From NCBI GenBank assembly GCA_964425605.1, contig CAYRNR010000002.1:1-64000 (forward strand): 64,000 nucleotides of DNA, given 5' to 3'. The notes beneath the pieces were generated by a model. It was not told where the DNA came from. It worked only from the letters and a program-made list of their open reading frames with translations, and did no database searches. The translations under genes were made by a program, and so were the position numbers. Shown here in pieces: positions 1 to 7,239 of the stretch (position 1 is the first letter of the stretch; each line of letters starts with the position of its first letter). The DNA is from CAYRNR01 sp964425605. Its GTDB lineage: Bacteria > Myxococcota_A > UBA796 > UBA9615 > CAYRNR01.

Positions 1-54
1 GACGATCTCGAGGATGAAACGGGCGGCGTGACGTTTACGTGCTCAGGTCTCTAG
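1..54 (+). CDS. possible 3' end of a gene entering from the left edge
   Basis: Frame 1 is open from the window edge to a TAG at 52-54 and would encode the last 17 residues of a protein, ending in CSGL. It would run tail-to-tail into the thioesterase gene, whose stop overlaps the same bases. Seventeen open codons in GC-rich DNA are weak evidence, and no family can be recognised. The bases could equally be spacer. Confidence 0.2.
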   Translation, partial: DDLEDETGGVTFTCSGL

Positions 55-518
55 CTCTTCATCTCCACGGTCTCGCCGCCCGCCTGGGCGCCGGGCTCCA
101 GGATCAGCATCCGCACGCGCCCCGTGGCCACGATCCGATCCTCGTCGTCGTGGATGCGGGCCTCCCACACGTGGGAACGGCGTCCCTGGACCAGCGGCGT
201 GGCCGTGCAGCGTAGCGTTCCGCTGCGAACGGACCGAAGAAACGACGTGGAGTTCTCCAGGCCCACCGCGCTCTTGCCTTCACCGAAGACGTTCAGGGCG
301 GCGGCCGTGGAGCAGGTGCTCTCGACCATGGAGCAGTACACGCCCCCGTGGACCAGGCCGTAGGGCTGTTGGTGTTCATCGGCGATGACGAGCTCGGAGA
401 CGAACTCGTCTCGCGCGGCCTTGACGAACCTCAGGCCCAGGGCCTTGTTGTAGCCGCCGAGGCGCAGGTTGATCATCTCGACCAATTCCGCGGGGAACTC
501 GTCCATGGACATCTCCAC
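51..518 (-). CDS. PaaI-family hotdog thioesterase
   Basis: A 155-residue single hotdog-fold protein of the PaaI/acyl-CoA thioesterase family. It has the family signature of a Gly-Leu-Val-His-Gly-Gly loop (residues 54-59) followed by an acidic residue on the hotdog helix (Glu66) and a small-residue stretch. Such enzymes hydrolyse acyl- or aryl-CoA thioesters in the cytoplasm; the substrate cannot be read from sequence. The start taken is a GTG at 516-518; in-frame ATG codons 2 and 4 codons later are alternatives. It is the third gene of a minus-strand set, 6 bases after the PH-domain gene, and may share its transcript. Confidence 0.82.
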   Translation of the reverse strand: MEMSMDEFPAELVEMINLRLGGYNKALGLRFVKAARDEFVSELVIADEHQQPYGLVHGGVYCSMVESTCSTAAALNVFGEGKSAVGLENSTSFLRSVRSGTLRCTATPLVQGRRSHVWEARIHDDEDRIVATGRVRMLILEPGAQAGGETVEMKS

Positions 519-524
519 CGGGTC

Positions 525-1073
525 TCAGGAATCCCGACTCTTCAACGAATCCTCGATCCGCACCAGACTGTCCCGGATCTCCTCCAGCACTGCCAGCTCG
601 GAGTCCTTGGACACCGGCGCGGTGACCGCGGCCTCACGGCTGGTCTCGGTCACCAGATCCCGCTGATCGAGCACGGCGTCGCGGAACGCTGGCGCGTCGA
701 TGACGCCCACGAGCACGGCGTCGGAGCCGCTCTGGCCGCTCTGGCCGGCGGTCTCGACCTTGATCACCGACAAGCCCATGGCTCGGAGAATGGGCCCCTC
801 GTGCATGGCGAGATCCTGAATCTTGTCCAGCGGGATGGTGCGCTCGACGCGGAAGAGCCAGCCCTTGCGCAGGTGCAGCGAACGGGTGGTGAGCTGGCAC
901 TCGAGGCGCTTGTAGGCCTTGGCCGAGGACAGCTGGCCCAGGCCCAGCAGCCAGAACGGCAGCAGGGGCGCGCAGACCACGGTCACCAGCATGATCCAGG
1001 CGCCCTGGATGAGCCAGTAGAGCTTGAGGGCGGGATCGAACGCGGCGGTCCTGAGGATGGTCTCTTCTCTCAC
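525..1073 (-). CDS. bacterial PH domain (YdbS/YdbT-like) membrane protein
   Basis: A 182-residue protein with a hydrophobic hairpin near the N-terminus (about residues 16-46), then a bPH_2 domain (about 50-130). The family core is visible: a Tyr-Lys-Arg entry, Arg-Lys-Gly-Trp-Leu-Phe strand and the Pro-Leu-Asp-Lys-Ile-Gln-Asp-Leu motif at 81-88. A charged, probably helical C-terminal tail follows. The GTG start at 1071-1073 overlaps the TGA stop of the upstream gene as GTGA, so the two are probably translationally coupled. The frame stays open much further upstream, but that stretch reads like non-coding antisense. Function is unknown; relatives are inner-membrane proteins of the YdbS type. 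Confidence 0.78.
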   Translation of the reverse strand: MREETILRTAAFDPALKLYWLIQGAWIMLVTVVCAPLLPFWLLGLGQLSSAKAYKRLECQLTTRSLHLRKGWLFRVERTIPLDKIQDLAMHEGPILRAMGLSVIKVETAGQSGQSGSDAVLVGVIDAPAFRDAVLDQRDLVTETSREAAVTAPVSKDSELAVLEEIRDSLVRIEDSLKSRDS

Positions 1074-1417
1074 GGGCTCGTCTCCTCCGCCTCGTTCCAG
1101 ATGTAGAGCCACCAGTACGCCGGCATGGCCCCCATGCCCACCATGATCACCAGGATGACCCAGATGATGCGCATGTTGTCCTCCAGGTCCTTGTTCTTGA
1201 TCACGTGGACCAGGTAGATGGCGAGCAGGGCGAACATGGACAGCATGGTGAACATGTGGAACGGGAAGATGATGGCGAAGCTCACGGGGAAGCCGCCGGC
1301 CTCGGGGCCGCTGCCCATCGACAGGAAGCTGACCAGGAAGAACCCCATGAAGATGAACATGTACAGCAGCGGCCAGACGGTCAGCAGTCCCAGCGCGATG
1401 GCCTTGCCTTTGCCCAT
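1070..1417 (-). CDS. small multi-pass membrane protein
   Basis: A 115-residue, very hydrophobic protein with about three transmembrane segments (roughly residues 5-31, 45-70 and 82-105) and a Lys-Asn-Lys-Asp-Leu-Glu-Asp-Asn loop before the last one. That loop and helix resemble the PLDc_N/cardiolipin-synthase N-terminal membrane domain, but the match is only suggestive. The ATG start has a clear GGAGGG ribosome site 6 bases upstream. Its stop overlaps the next gene by four bases (GTGA), making a PH-domain/membrane-protein pair that probably acts together. No enzymatic residues are seen. Confidence 0.7.
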   Translation of the reverse strand: MGKGKAIALGLLTVWPLLYMFIFMGFFLVSFLSMGSGPEAGGFPVSFAIIFPFHMFTMLSMFALLAIYLVHVIKNKDLEDNMRIIWVILVIMVGMGAMPAYWWLYIWNEAEETSP

Positions 1418-1551
1418 GATGCCCTCCGGTGCCCAGTGTACTACCCAGCGGGAGCGCTATTCCCGGTTCGTCCGAGCGCCGCCACGAGATGCCGCTTGCC
1501 CGACATGAACTGGACGTAGGAGAATCGACTATCGGGTAGGGGTTGGCCGAA

Positions 1552-2577
1552 ATGGAGACACTGGGAATCGCGCTCGCCGTCGTGGCGCTGCTGGCTGTCG
1601 TGGCCGTGGTGGTGGCGGGGTTCGTGATCCGCAACCGGCTCCGCGCGCTGGGCGAGGCGCTGACCGACGCATTCGGGGACGAGCTGCCCGCGGAGGTCTC
1701 CCTGATCCCCAGCGCGATGCCCACCGGCGACAAGGAGCTGATGCAGCGGGTGGAGGCCCTCGATGAGCGGGGATTCACCCGGGCAGGGTGCTTCGACATC
1801 GAGCCGATGGACGGCGTGCGGGTGGTGGCGATGCTCCACGCCGATGACCGGCTGAGCGGTGCAGTCTACCGCCACCCCCAGGCAGGAGTCTGGACCGATC
1901 TGGTGGTGTTCTACGAGACGGCTGGTTCGCTGACCGTGTCCAACGCGCCCCACGGCGCAGAGCTGGATCATCGCCCCGCCCATCACAAGATCTACGAGCC
2001 CTCCCTCGACGAGAGCGATCTGCTGGATCTGCTGCGGCGCAAGATGGGGACGAGGAAACGCGCGACCGTGAGCCCCGGAGAGTTCAGGGCCCAGTTCGAG
2101 GCCGACTACGCTGCGGACATGGCGTGGCGCTCCGAGCGAGGGGGCGCGAGCCTCGAGGAGATCGAGCGAATCGCGGAGAACACGAGCGGCGAGTTCAACA
2201 GCCGGGACGTCGCCCGCGCCAGGGCCATCCTCGCCGCCCGGATCACCCCGGACCTGGACAAGAAGATCAAGGAGGCCTTTGCCGCGGACATGACCGGCGC
2301 CGATTGGGAGCACGCGAAACGCCGCGGCGTGATCGTCCGCGCCGACCAGATGCTGGGCGACGTGGAGGGCCCCATCTACGACGCGCTGGACGACGCCGAT
2401 CTGCTGGCCCGCTACGAGGAGCCCCTCGAGGCCTGCTGGGAGGACAGCCTCGACGGCGAAGCCTCACTCAACACCATCGTCAAGCGGGTCAACGCCGTGC
2501 TCCCCCAGGAGCACCGCTTCGTCAAGATCGCAGAGATCCACGAGCCCATCGAGGCCAGGCTCTACGTCCTGCAGTGA
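1552..2577 (+). CDS. membrane-anchored protein of unknown function
   Basis: A 341-residue protein starting with one N-terminal membrane helix (about residues 5-25), then a soluble region. Residues about 45-135 form a compact alpha/beta-looking domain. The C-terminal half is strongly helical and charged, with many Asp, Glu, Lys and Arg. I do not recognise a family. ATG 1552 is preferred over TTG 1543 because a GTAGGGG ribosome site ends 9 bases before the ATG and abuts the TTG. Its last 56 bases overlap the 3' end of the convergent protease gene, so the two C-termini are encoded on opposite strands of the same DNA. Confidence 0.62.
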   Translation: METLGIALAVVALLAVVAVVVAGFVIRNRLRALGEALTDAFGDELPAEVSLIPSAMPTGDKELMQRVEALDERGFTRAGCFDIEPMDGVRVVAMLHADDRLSGAVYRHPQAGVWTDLVVFYETAGSLTVSNAPHGAELDHRPAHHKIYEPSLDESDLLDLLRRKMGTRKRATVSPGEFRAQFEADYAADMAWRSERGGASLEEIERIAENTSGEFNSRDVARARAILAARITPDLDKKIKEAFAADMTGADWEHAKRRGVIVRADQMLGDVEGPIYDALDDADLLARYEEPLEACWEDSLDGEASLNTIVKRVNAVLPQEHRFVKIAEIHEPIEARLYVLQ

Positions 2578-4591
2578 GCGCGAGCAGCGCGAGCAGCCCC
2601 ACCACCCCAGGACTCCCCCCCGAACGGCCCCGGCCACACTGGCACCCCTGCTCCTCCGCGTCCCCGTCGTCCTCGACCACGTCGTCGTCGTCGTCCCCCT
2701 CGGGGGGCAGCTCCAGGGCCAGCGTCGGGGTCACCGAGAGCCGGACGGTCTCGCAGGTCATGTGGCTCACGGCCAGGTGATAGGTGGTGCCGGGCTCCAG
2801 CGCCAGCTCGCCATCCGGGGTCAGCTCGATGGACGCGGGGCTGCCGTCGAGGACGAGGTCGTACTGGTCGGCCAGGGGCATCGGACCTGATCCGCTGTAG
2901 GCGAACAGGATCGAATTGGCGGTCTCCACCATCTCGAAGGTGACCATCTCGTCGCGGCGCAGGTACACCGTGTAGTCGAGGTTGCCGTCGTTGAGCGTGC
3001 CGTCCGCAGCCTCGACGTCCAGGTCGAGGGTCAGCCCCAGCGGCTCTCCGCCGGACGCCGGCGGCGTGGTGAAGGACAGCTGGAAGTGGGCGCCGAACCG
3101 CGTGTCGGTGTCCTGGAGCACCTGGCACTCGTTCATCCACGTCGAGCCGTACAACCAGTAGAAGATGTCCAGCGTCAGGTCCGTGGTCACGCCGTCGGCC
3201 AGGGGCACCGAGCGGCCGCAGTCGAGCAACCCCCGCCCCTCGAGGACGTCGTCGACCATCGCGGCCTGCTCCACCGTGAGCTCGCCGAAGCCCTGCTTCT
3301 CCCGGGCGACGGCCGAGATGGCCTCGGCGAACTCGGCGAAGGTGGGGCGCCCGCCGATCAACCCGAGGGCCTCGTACATCAGCTCGTCGGTGATCTCGGC
3401 GCCGAGGGCCTCGCGGATCTCCCAGCCCGCGCCGCTGACGACCTGACCGTCGTGGTGGGACTCGCCGATGACGTCCCCGGGGCAGGTGTGGTCGTTGTCC
3501 AGCTCGCGGCCCATGCCCAGCGCCCCGGACGAGTACTCGGCGTGGCTGGAGCTGTCCTGGAGCGTGGCGGACCAGTAGTCGGCCATGCCCTCGTCGATGG
3601 CGCTGGGGCCGGCGTACATGCCGTGGGCGTCGTAGTAGAAGTACTCCATCTCCAGCGGCGCGCGGTCGTGGTTGACCAGGTGGCCGAACTCGTGGAGCAC
3701 CACGTCGCCGTCGTAGCCGAAGTCCATGTCGTACTGGCCGTAGATCAGCAGGTCGTTGCCCATCATGTCCTGGGCGTAGTAGGCGTTGGCGCAGTCGTTG
3801 GGCTGGGAGATGAAGAAGTTGGTGTAGATCTCGATGTCGCTGCCGAACTCGTGGCCGTGGCTCTCGGCGAAGTACGAGGCCGCGCGGGTGACGTGGTAGT
3901 AGGCGTTGACCTCGGCGAAGGGGTCGTCGACCGAGGGCTCCACCGGGTCGTACAGGAAGTCGCCGGCTTCGTCCGCCACCGCCAGGTGTTCGGCCGAGCC
4001 GAGGCTGTTGCCCGAGGTGATCGACTGGGCCACGGCGTACTCGCCGTCGAGCACGGTGCCGTCGCCGGCCAGGTCGGTCAGCTCGACCTCGATGGGATCA
4101 CCGTGGACCGGGCTGGTCTCGTAGGCGCGGGCCCAGGCGCTGACGATCCGATCGCGGACACGGACCACCTCGCCGGTGTGCGCGTCCACCAGCACCTCCT
4201 CCGACAGCAGCGGGGCCTCGCTGAAGACCCGAACCACGTACACCAGCTTGCCGCCGTCCGGGCCGGGGAGGACCGCCAGTTCGGGGGTGGACGCCTCGGC
4301 GTTCGGGGTCGATCCCACGGCCGCGGTCAACGCCTGGTCCGCGGTGATCGACGCGCGAGTCCCGGCGGTCAGGCCCTCGGCCAGCGAGGTGCGCGCCCAG
4401 GTGACGTCGCCGCGCGCGTCCACGCGCACCACGGCTGCGCCCCCAAGCACCGGAACCCCCTCGTGCAGCTGACCCAACCGCACCGTGGTGCTGCCGCCGC
4501 GGGACTGGACGTCCCGCACCTGCAGCGAGGCGCCCGCGGGGCCGGCCAGGATCATGCAGAGCGCAGCGAGGAAGACAGGGAGTCTGGACAT
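2522..4591 (-). CDS. secreted FTP-containing zinc metalloprotease with MYXO-CTERM-like tail
   Basis: A 689-residue secreted protein. Residues 1-21 are a signal peptide. About 25-150 resemble the FTP/PepSY inhibitory propeptide of M4/M36 proteases. The catalytic domain has HEFGH at 300-304 and a downstream Asp-Glu-Gly-Met-Ala-Asp-Tyr-Trp motif at 333-340 that would supply the third zinc ligand (Glu334). A beta-rich C-terminal domain follows. The end has an Asp-rich linker, a Gly-Cys-Gln-Cys-Gly motif, a hydrophobic helix and an Arg pair, resembling MYXO-CTERM sorting tails. About a dozen residues follow the Arg pair, which is longer than usual. It probably degrades protein outside the cell or at its surface. 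The 3' end overlaps the convergent gene by 56 bases. Confidence 0.85.
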   Translation of the reverse strand: MSRLPVFLAALCMILAGPAGASLQVRDVQSRGGSTTVRLGQLHEGVPVLGGAAVVRVDARGDVTWARTSLAEGLTAGTRASITADQALTAAVGSTPNAEASTPELAVLPGPDGGKLVYVVRVFSEAPLLSEEVLVDAHTGEVVRVRDRIVSAWARAYETSPVHGDPIEVELTDLAGDGTVLDGEYAVAQSITSGNSLGSAEHLAVADEAGDFLYDPVEPSVDDPFAEVNAYYHVTRAASYFAESHGHEFGSDIEIYTNFFISQPNDCANAYYAQDMMGNDLLIYGQYDMDFGYDGDVVLHEFGHLVNHDRAPLEMEYFYYDAHGMYAGPSAIDEGMADYWSATLQDSSSHAEYSSGALGMGRELDNDHTCPGDVIGESHHDGQVVSGAGWEIREALGAEITDELMYEALGLIGGRPTFAEFAEAISAVAREKQGFGELTVEQAAMVDDVLEGRGLLDCGRSVPLADGVTTDLTLDIFYWLYGSTWMNECQVLQDTDTRFGAHFQLSFTTPPASGGEPLGLTLDLDVEAADGTLNDGNLDYTVYLRRDEMVTFEMVETANSILFAYSGSGPMPLADQYDLVLDGSPASIELTPDGELALEPGTTYHLAVSHMTCETVRLSVTPTLALELPPEGDDDDDVVEDDGDAEEQGCQCGRGRSGGSPGVVGLLALLALTAGRRAWPRWARGSLRS

Positions 4592-4618
4592 GGCGGATCT
4601 CCGGTGGGGAAGCGCGGG

Positions 4619-5197
4619 CTACTGGGCGTACAGGACGACGGCGCCGCCGTCACCCATGTCGAGGTCGCAGTCGAACTCCTCGTACATGTCCACGGTATAG
4701 GTGACGGGGTCGAGGTACTCGGCGATGACCTGCACGGAGCCGTCCGCGTACACCCGCACCTTGACGTAGTCGTAGTAGTGGACGCCGGAGATCAGCACCA
4801 GCGAGGAGTGCGAGAAGGCCACGTAGTCCTGGGGGTTGCCGATGGACCCGGCCGCGAACCACTCGTACGTGTCCACGGCCATGCCGCCGGTGGCGTCGAT
4901 GACCGCCGAGCCGTTGATGGTGCAGTCCCCGTAGAAGAGGGTGGCCCGCACGTGGTAGCCGCCCTCGAGGGCGTCCATGATCTCGTCCAGCGAGGTCAGG
5001 TGGACGGGCTCGCCACAGTCGTCCTCACCGTCGATGTCGTCGTCGGCAGCGGAGACGTCGTCCTCGTCGCACTCGAGCTCCTCCTCCTGTGCGCCGTCCT
5101 CCTCCTCCGCCTCGGTGAACTCGCAGGCGGGTAGCAGACCCAGGCCGAAGACCAGGGCCACCAGAGAGACCAAGAAATTGTTGCTGGAAGTCGTCAT
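4619..5197 (-). CDS. VirK-like secreted lipoprotein
   Basis: A 192-residue lipoprotein with a short signal and a Leu-Pro-Ala-Cys lipobox (Cys near residue 25). A linker extremely rich in Asp and Glu follows, then a domain of about 125 residues. That domain starts with Ser-Leu-Asp-Glu-Ile-Met-Asp-Ala-Leu, has a Cys in a short strand (Tyr-Gly-Asp-Cys) and a Gly-Gly-Met motif, then repeated Tyr-rich strands. This order resembles the VirK family, whose role is poorly known. ATG 5197 is chosen because of an AGGAG site 6 bases upstream. It follows the protease gene's promoter side by 27 bases in the same direction, so the two may be co-transcribed. Confidence 0.66.
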   Translation of the reverse strand: MTTSSNNFLVSLVALVFGLGLLPACEFTEAEEEDGAQEEELECDEDDVSAADDDIDGEDDCGEPVHLTSLDEIMDALEGGYHVRATLFYGDCTINGSAVIDATGGMAVDTYEWFAAGSIGNPQDYVAFSHSSLVLISGVHYYDYVKVRVYADGSVQVIAEYLDPVTYTVDMYEEFDCDLDMGDGGAVVLYAQ

Positions 5198-5240
5198 TTC
5201 GTGCTCCTGGGACAGGTGTGATTTCCTTCGTCCGCCAGGA

Positions 5241-5269
5241 GATATAGATGCCGATTCCCCGTCCGCCAA
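5241..5269 (-). promoter_or_regulatory. candidate sigma-70-type promoter for the VirK-like lipoprotein
   Basis: Read on the minus strand, TTGGCG and TATATC are separated by exactly 17 bases, about 44 bases upstream of the ATG at 5197. The region is more AT-rich than its surroundings. This is a motif match by eye only. Confidence 0.4.
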
Positions 5270-5337
5270 CGGGAAACAACCTCAAGACATTGTTTCCATT
5301 TCGTGCATAATCGGACTCGATCCGGACCGGGAGAGGA

Positions 5338-6216
5338 TCAGTCGGCAGGTTCGCAGCGGGGTGAGTACGCCCCCGACTCCACCAGCTCGCGGAACGCACC
5401 CCAGCTGGTGACGTTGTCCCCGGTGTCGGCCTCGGGGGCGTGCAGGAACCGAGGCGCGTGGGAGGTGACGTGATCGCGGAGGTACCCGGGCAGCGCCGCC
5501 ACGCCGCCAGGAAGCTTGTGGCCAGTGACGTGGTACACGAGCTTTCCGGGCCGCTGCGCCATCTGCATCCACGGCAACCACTGGCCCACGCGGGTCCACG
5601 AGATGGTCGCCGGCGCGGACGTCGCGCCCGGCCGGGCCAGGTCGTCCGCCGCGGCGCTGAAGTCGAAGATCTCCGTGCTCTCGTAGGTGTTGCCCGCCGA
5701 GTAGTCGCCGTACTCGTCCACCGGCAGCGGCGACGGGTACTTCAGGGGGATCACGAACGAGAACACCCGCTGGTCGCCCTCGGCGCGGGGCTGGAGATCC
5801 CCCAGGCTCGCATTGACCGGATCGTTGAACACGTGGACCACCGGCACGTCGGCGCCGGTGAAGGGGTTGGTCCAGCAGCGCAGGATCTCGCCGGAGCCGG
5901 GATCGAGGTAGAGGCTGACCTCGCGGCTGACCATACGCACCGAGCAGGGCTCCTCCAGGGGCAGGAACCGCGCCACGTTGTACCCCTCGAAGCGCAGCAG
6001 CGGCTCGGTCCACTCCTGGACGGGCGCGCCCAGGGGATCGGCGTCGATCCGGGCGTAGATCTCGCCGGACCAGAAGTAGACCACCTCCTCGGCGGGATCC
6101 GCGCTGCCGCGGGTGAGGAGGAACGGGCACTGGGGTGGCTCGGGCGGCGGTTCGGCGCCGGCGGCCGCGGCGAGGAACAGGGTCAGGAGCAGTACGTGCA
6201 TCAGGCCCATCATCAT
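5338..6216 (-). CDS. DUF1838-family exported protein
   Basis: A 292-residue protein with a signal peptide (Met-rich start, cleavage expected near Ala-Gly-Ala-Glu around residue 20). It then has the DUF1838 pattern: a Phe-Trp-Ser-Gly-Glu-Ile-Tyr-Ala strand near the start, a Cys-Trp-Thr-Asn-Pro-Phe-Thr-Gly core, and a Gly-His-Lys-Leu-Pro-Gly-Gly motif late. The biochemical role of DUF1838 is not established. Three consecutive ATG codons (6208-6216) make the exact start uncertain by two residues, and no strong ribosome site precedes them. It is divergent from the LysR gene with only 35 bases between, which suggests LysR control. Confidence 0.78.
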   Translation of the reverse strand: MMMGLMHVLLLTLFLAAAAGAEPPPEPPQCPFLLTRGSADPAEEVVYFWSGEIYARIDADPLGAPVQEWTEPLLRFEGYNVARFLPLEEPCSVRMVSREVSLYLDPGSGEILRCWTNPFTGADVPVVHVFNDPVNASLGDLQPRAEGDQRVFSFVIPLKYPSPLPVDEYGDYSAGNTYESTEIFDFSAAADDLARPGATSAPATISWTRVGQWLPWMQMAQRPGKLVYHVTGHKLPGGVAALPGYLRDHVTSHAPRFLHAPEADTGDNVTSWGAFRELVESGAYSPRCEPAD

Positions 6217-6218
6217 AT

Positions 6219-6233
6219 CGCGTCGGAGACGCG
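6219..6233. promoter_or_regulatory. inverted repeat in the DUF1838/LysR divergent spacer
   Basis: CGCGTC and GACGCG flank a 3-base spacer within the 35-base gap between two divergent starts. LysR proteins commonly bind dyads in such spacers, so this is a candidate operator. GC-rich palindromes also arise by chance. Confidence 0.35.
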
Positions 6234-6251
6234 CGACCGTGAGCGAGGACC

Positions 6252-7157
6252 ATGAAACGATCCCTGGACGACATCGGCATCTTCGTGGAGGTGGTGGACC
6301 AGGGCAGCTTCCGCGGCGCAGCCAGGCGCCTGGAGCTGTCCCCATCCGCGGTGAGCAAGCGACTCAGCGCGCTGGAGCAGCGGCTGCAGGTCCAGCTGCT
6401 GCATCGGACCACGCGGCGCCTCTCCCTCACCCAGGCCGGGGAGCTGCTGTACGAGCAGGTCCACACCATCCCCGGCGATCTGGCCGCGGCCGAGGAGCGC
6501 CTGCGCGAGGCCGAGGGGCTGGTGTCTGGCGCGCTGCGGGTGGTGATGCCGTCGTACTTCGAATCGGACCTGCTGTACGAGCGCGTGATCCCCGACTACC
6601 TGCAGGCGCACCCCGCGGTGTCGCTGACCCTGACCGTGGTGGACGATCCCCTGGCGCGCCTGCGCGAGGAGTTCGATCTGCTGGTGGCGGGCAAGCTGCC
6701 CAACCAGCAGTTCCCGGACAGCTCGGCCGTGGGGCGGCGCCTGCTGAAGCTCCGCGGGGCCCTCTTCGCCACGGGGCGCTACCTGGACCGGCACGGCCGC
6801 CCGGGCCACCCCCGCGACCTCGCGAGCCACAACTGCCTGGGCTACCTCAACCCCCAGTGGCACTTCACCGAGCCCGACGGCACCCCCTTCGTCCACACCG
6901 CCGAGGGCAACCTGCGCACCAACAGCAACCGCCTGCTGCGCGCGGCCACCCTGGCCGGCCAGGGGCTCGCCTACTCCTTCCCGGTGTTCTTCCAGCGGGA
7001 TCTGCTCGAGGGCCGTGTGGAGACCCTGCTCGACGAGTACACCGCCGAGTCCTACGTGGCCCTGTACGTGTTCTACCCGGCCGCGCGCTTCGTCCCGCAG
7101 CGCACACGCGAGTTCATCGACACGCTGGTGCGCCACCTCTCCGACGAGGATCGATGA
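6252..7157 (+). CDS. LysR-family transcriptional regulator
   Basis: A 301-residue regulator. The winged helix-turn-helix lies at about residues 4-62, with the family core Gly-Ser-Phe-Arg-Gly-Ala-Ala-Arg-Arg-Leu and Ser-Ala-Val-Ser-Lys-Arg-Leu. A linker helix and a periplasmic-binding-like effector domain (about 90-296) follow. The pattern is closest to the CrgA/AaeR-type subgroup. ATG 6252 has a GAGG site 4 bases upstream. LysR regulators usually sense a small ligand and control the divergent gene, here the DUF1838 gene. The ligand is unknown. Confidence 0.9.
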   Translation: MKRSLDDIGIFVEVVDQGSFRGAARRLELSPSAVSKRLSALEQRLQVQLLHRTTRRLSLTQAGELLYEQVHTIPGDLAAAEERLREAEGLVSGALRVVMPSYFESDLLYERVIPDYLQAHPAVSLTLTVVDDPLARLREEFDLLVAGKLPNQQFPDSSAVGRRLLKLRGALFATGRYLDRHGRPGHPRDLASHNCLGYLNPQWHFTEPDGTPFVHTAEGNLRTNSNRLLRAATLAGQGLAYSFPVFFQRDLLEGRVETLLDEYTAESYVALYVFYPAARFVPQRTREFIDTLVRHLSDEDR

Positions 7158-7239
7158 TGAACCCCACGGTGAATGGACCGCACGCGCGCGAAGGGATCCG
7201 CGGGATCGGTTGGTACACTGCACCCACCGGAGCCCGTAG

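Noticed and set aside
1074..1799. N-terminal extension of the PH-domain frame
   Set aside because: The frame is open, but it covers the coupled membrane-protein gene and reads as low-complexity Ser/His sequence. The GTGA overlap gives a better start.
3086..5134. Long plus-strand frame opposite the metalloprotease and lipoprotein
   Set aside because: It has the low-complexity Val/Gly/His composition typical of antisense frames, and the minus strand carries clear motifs.
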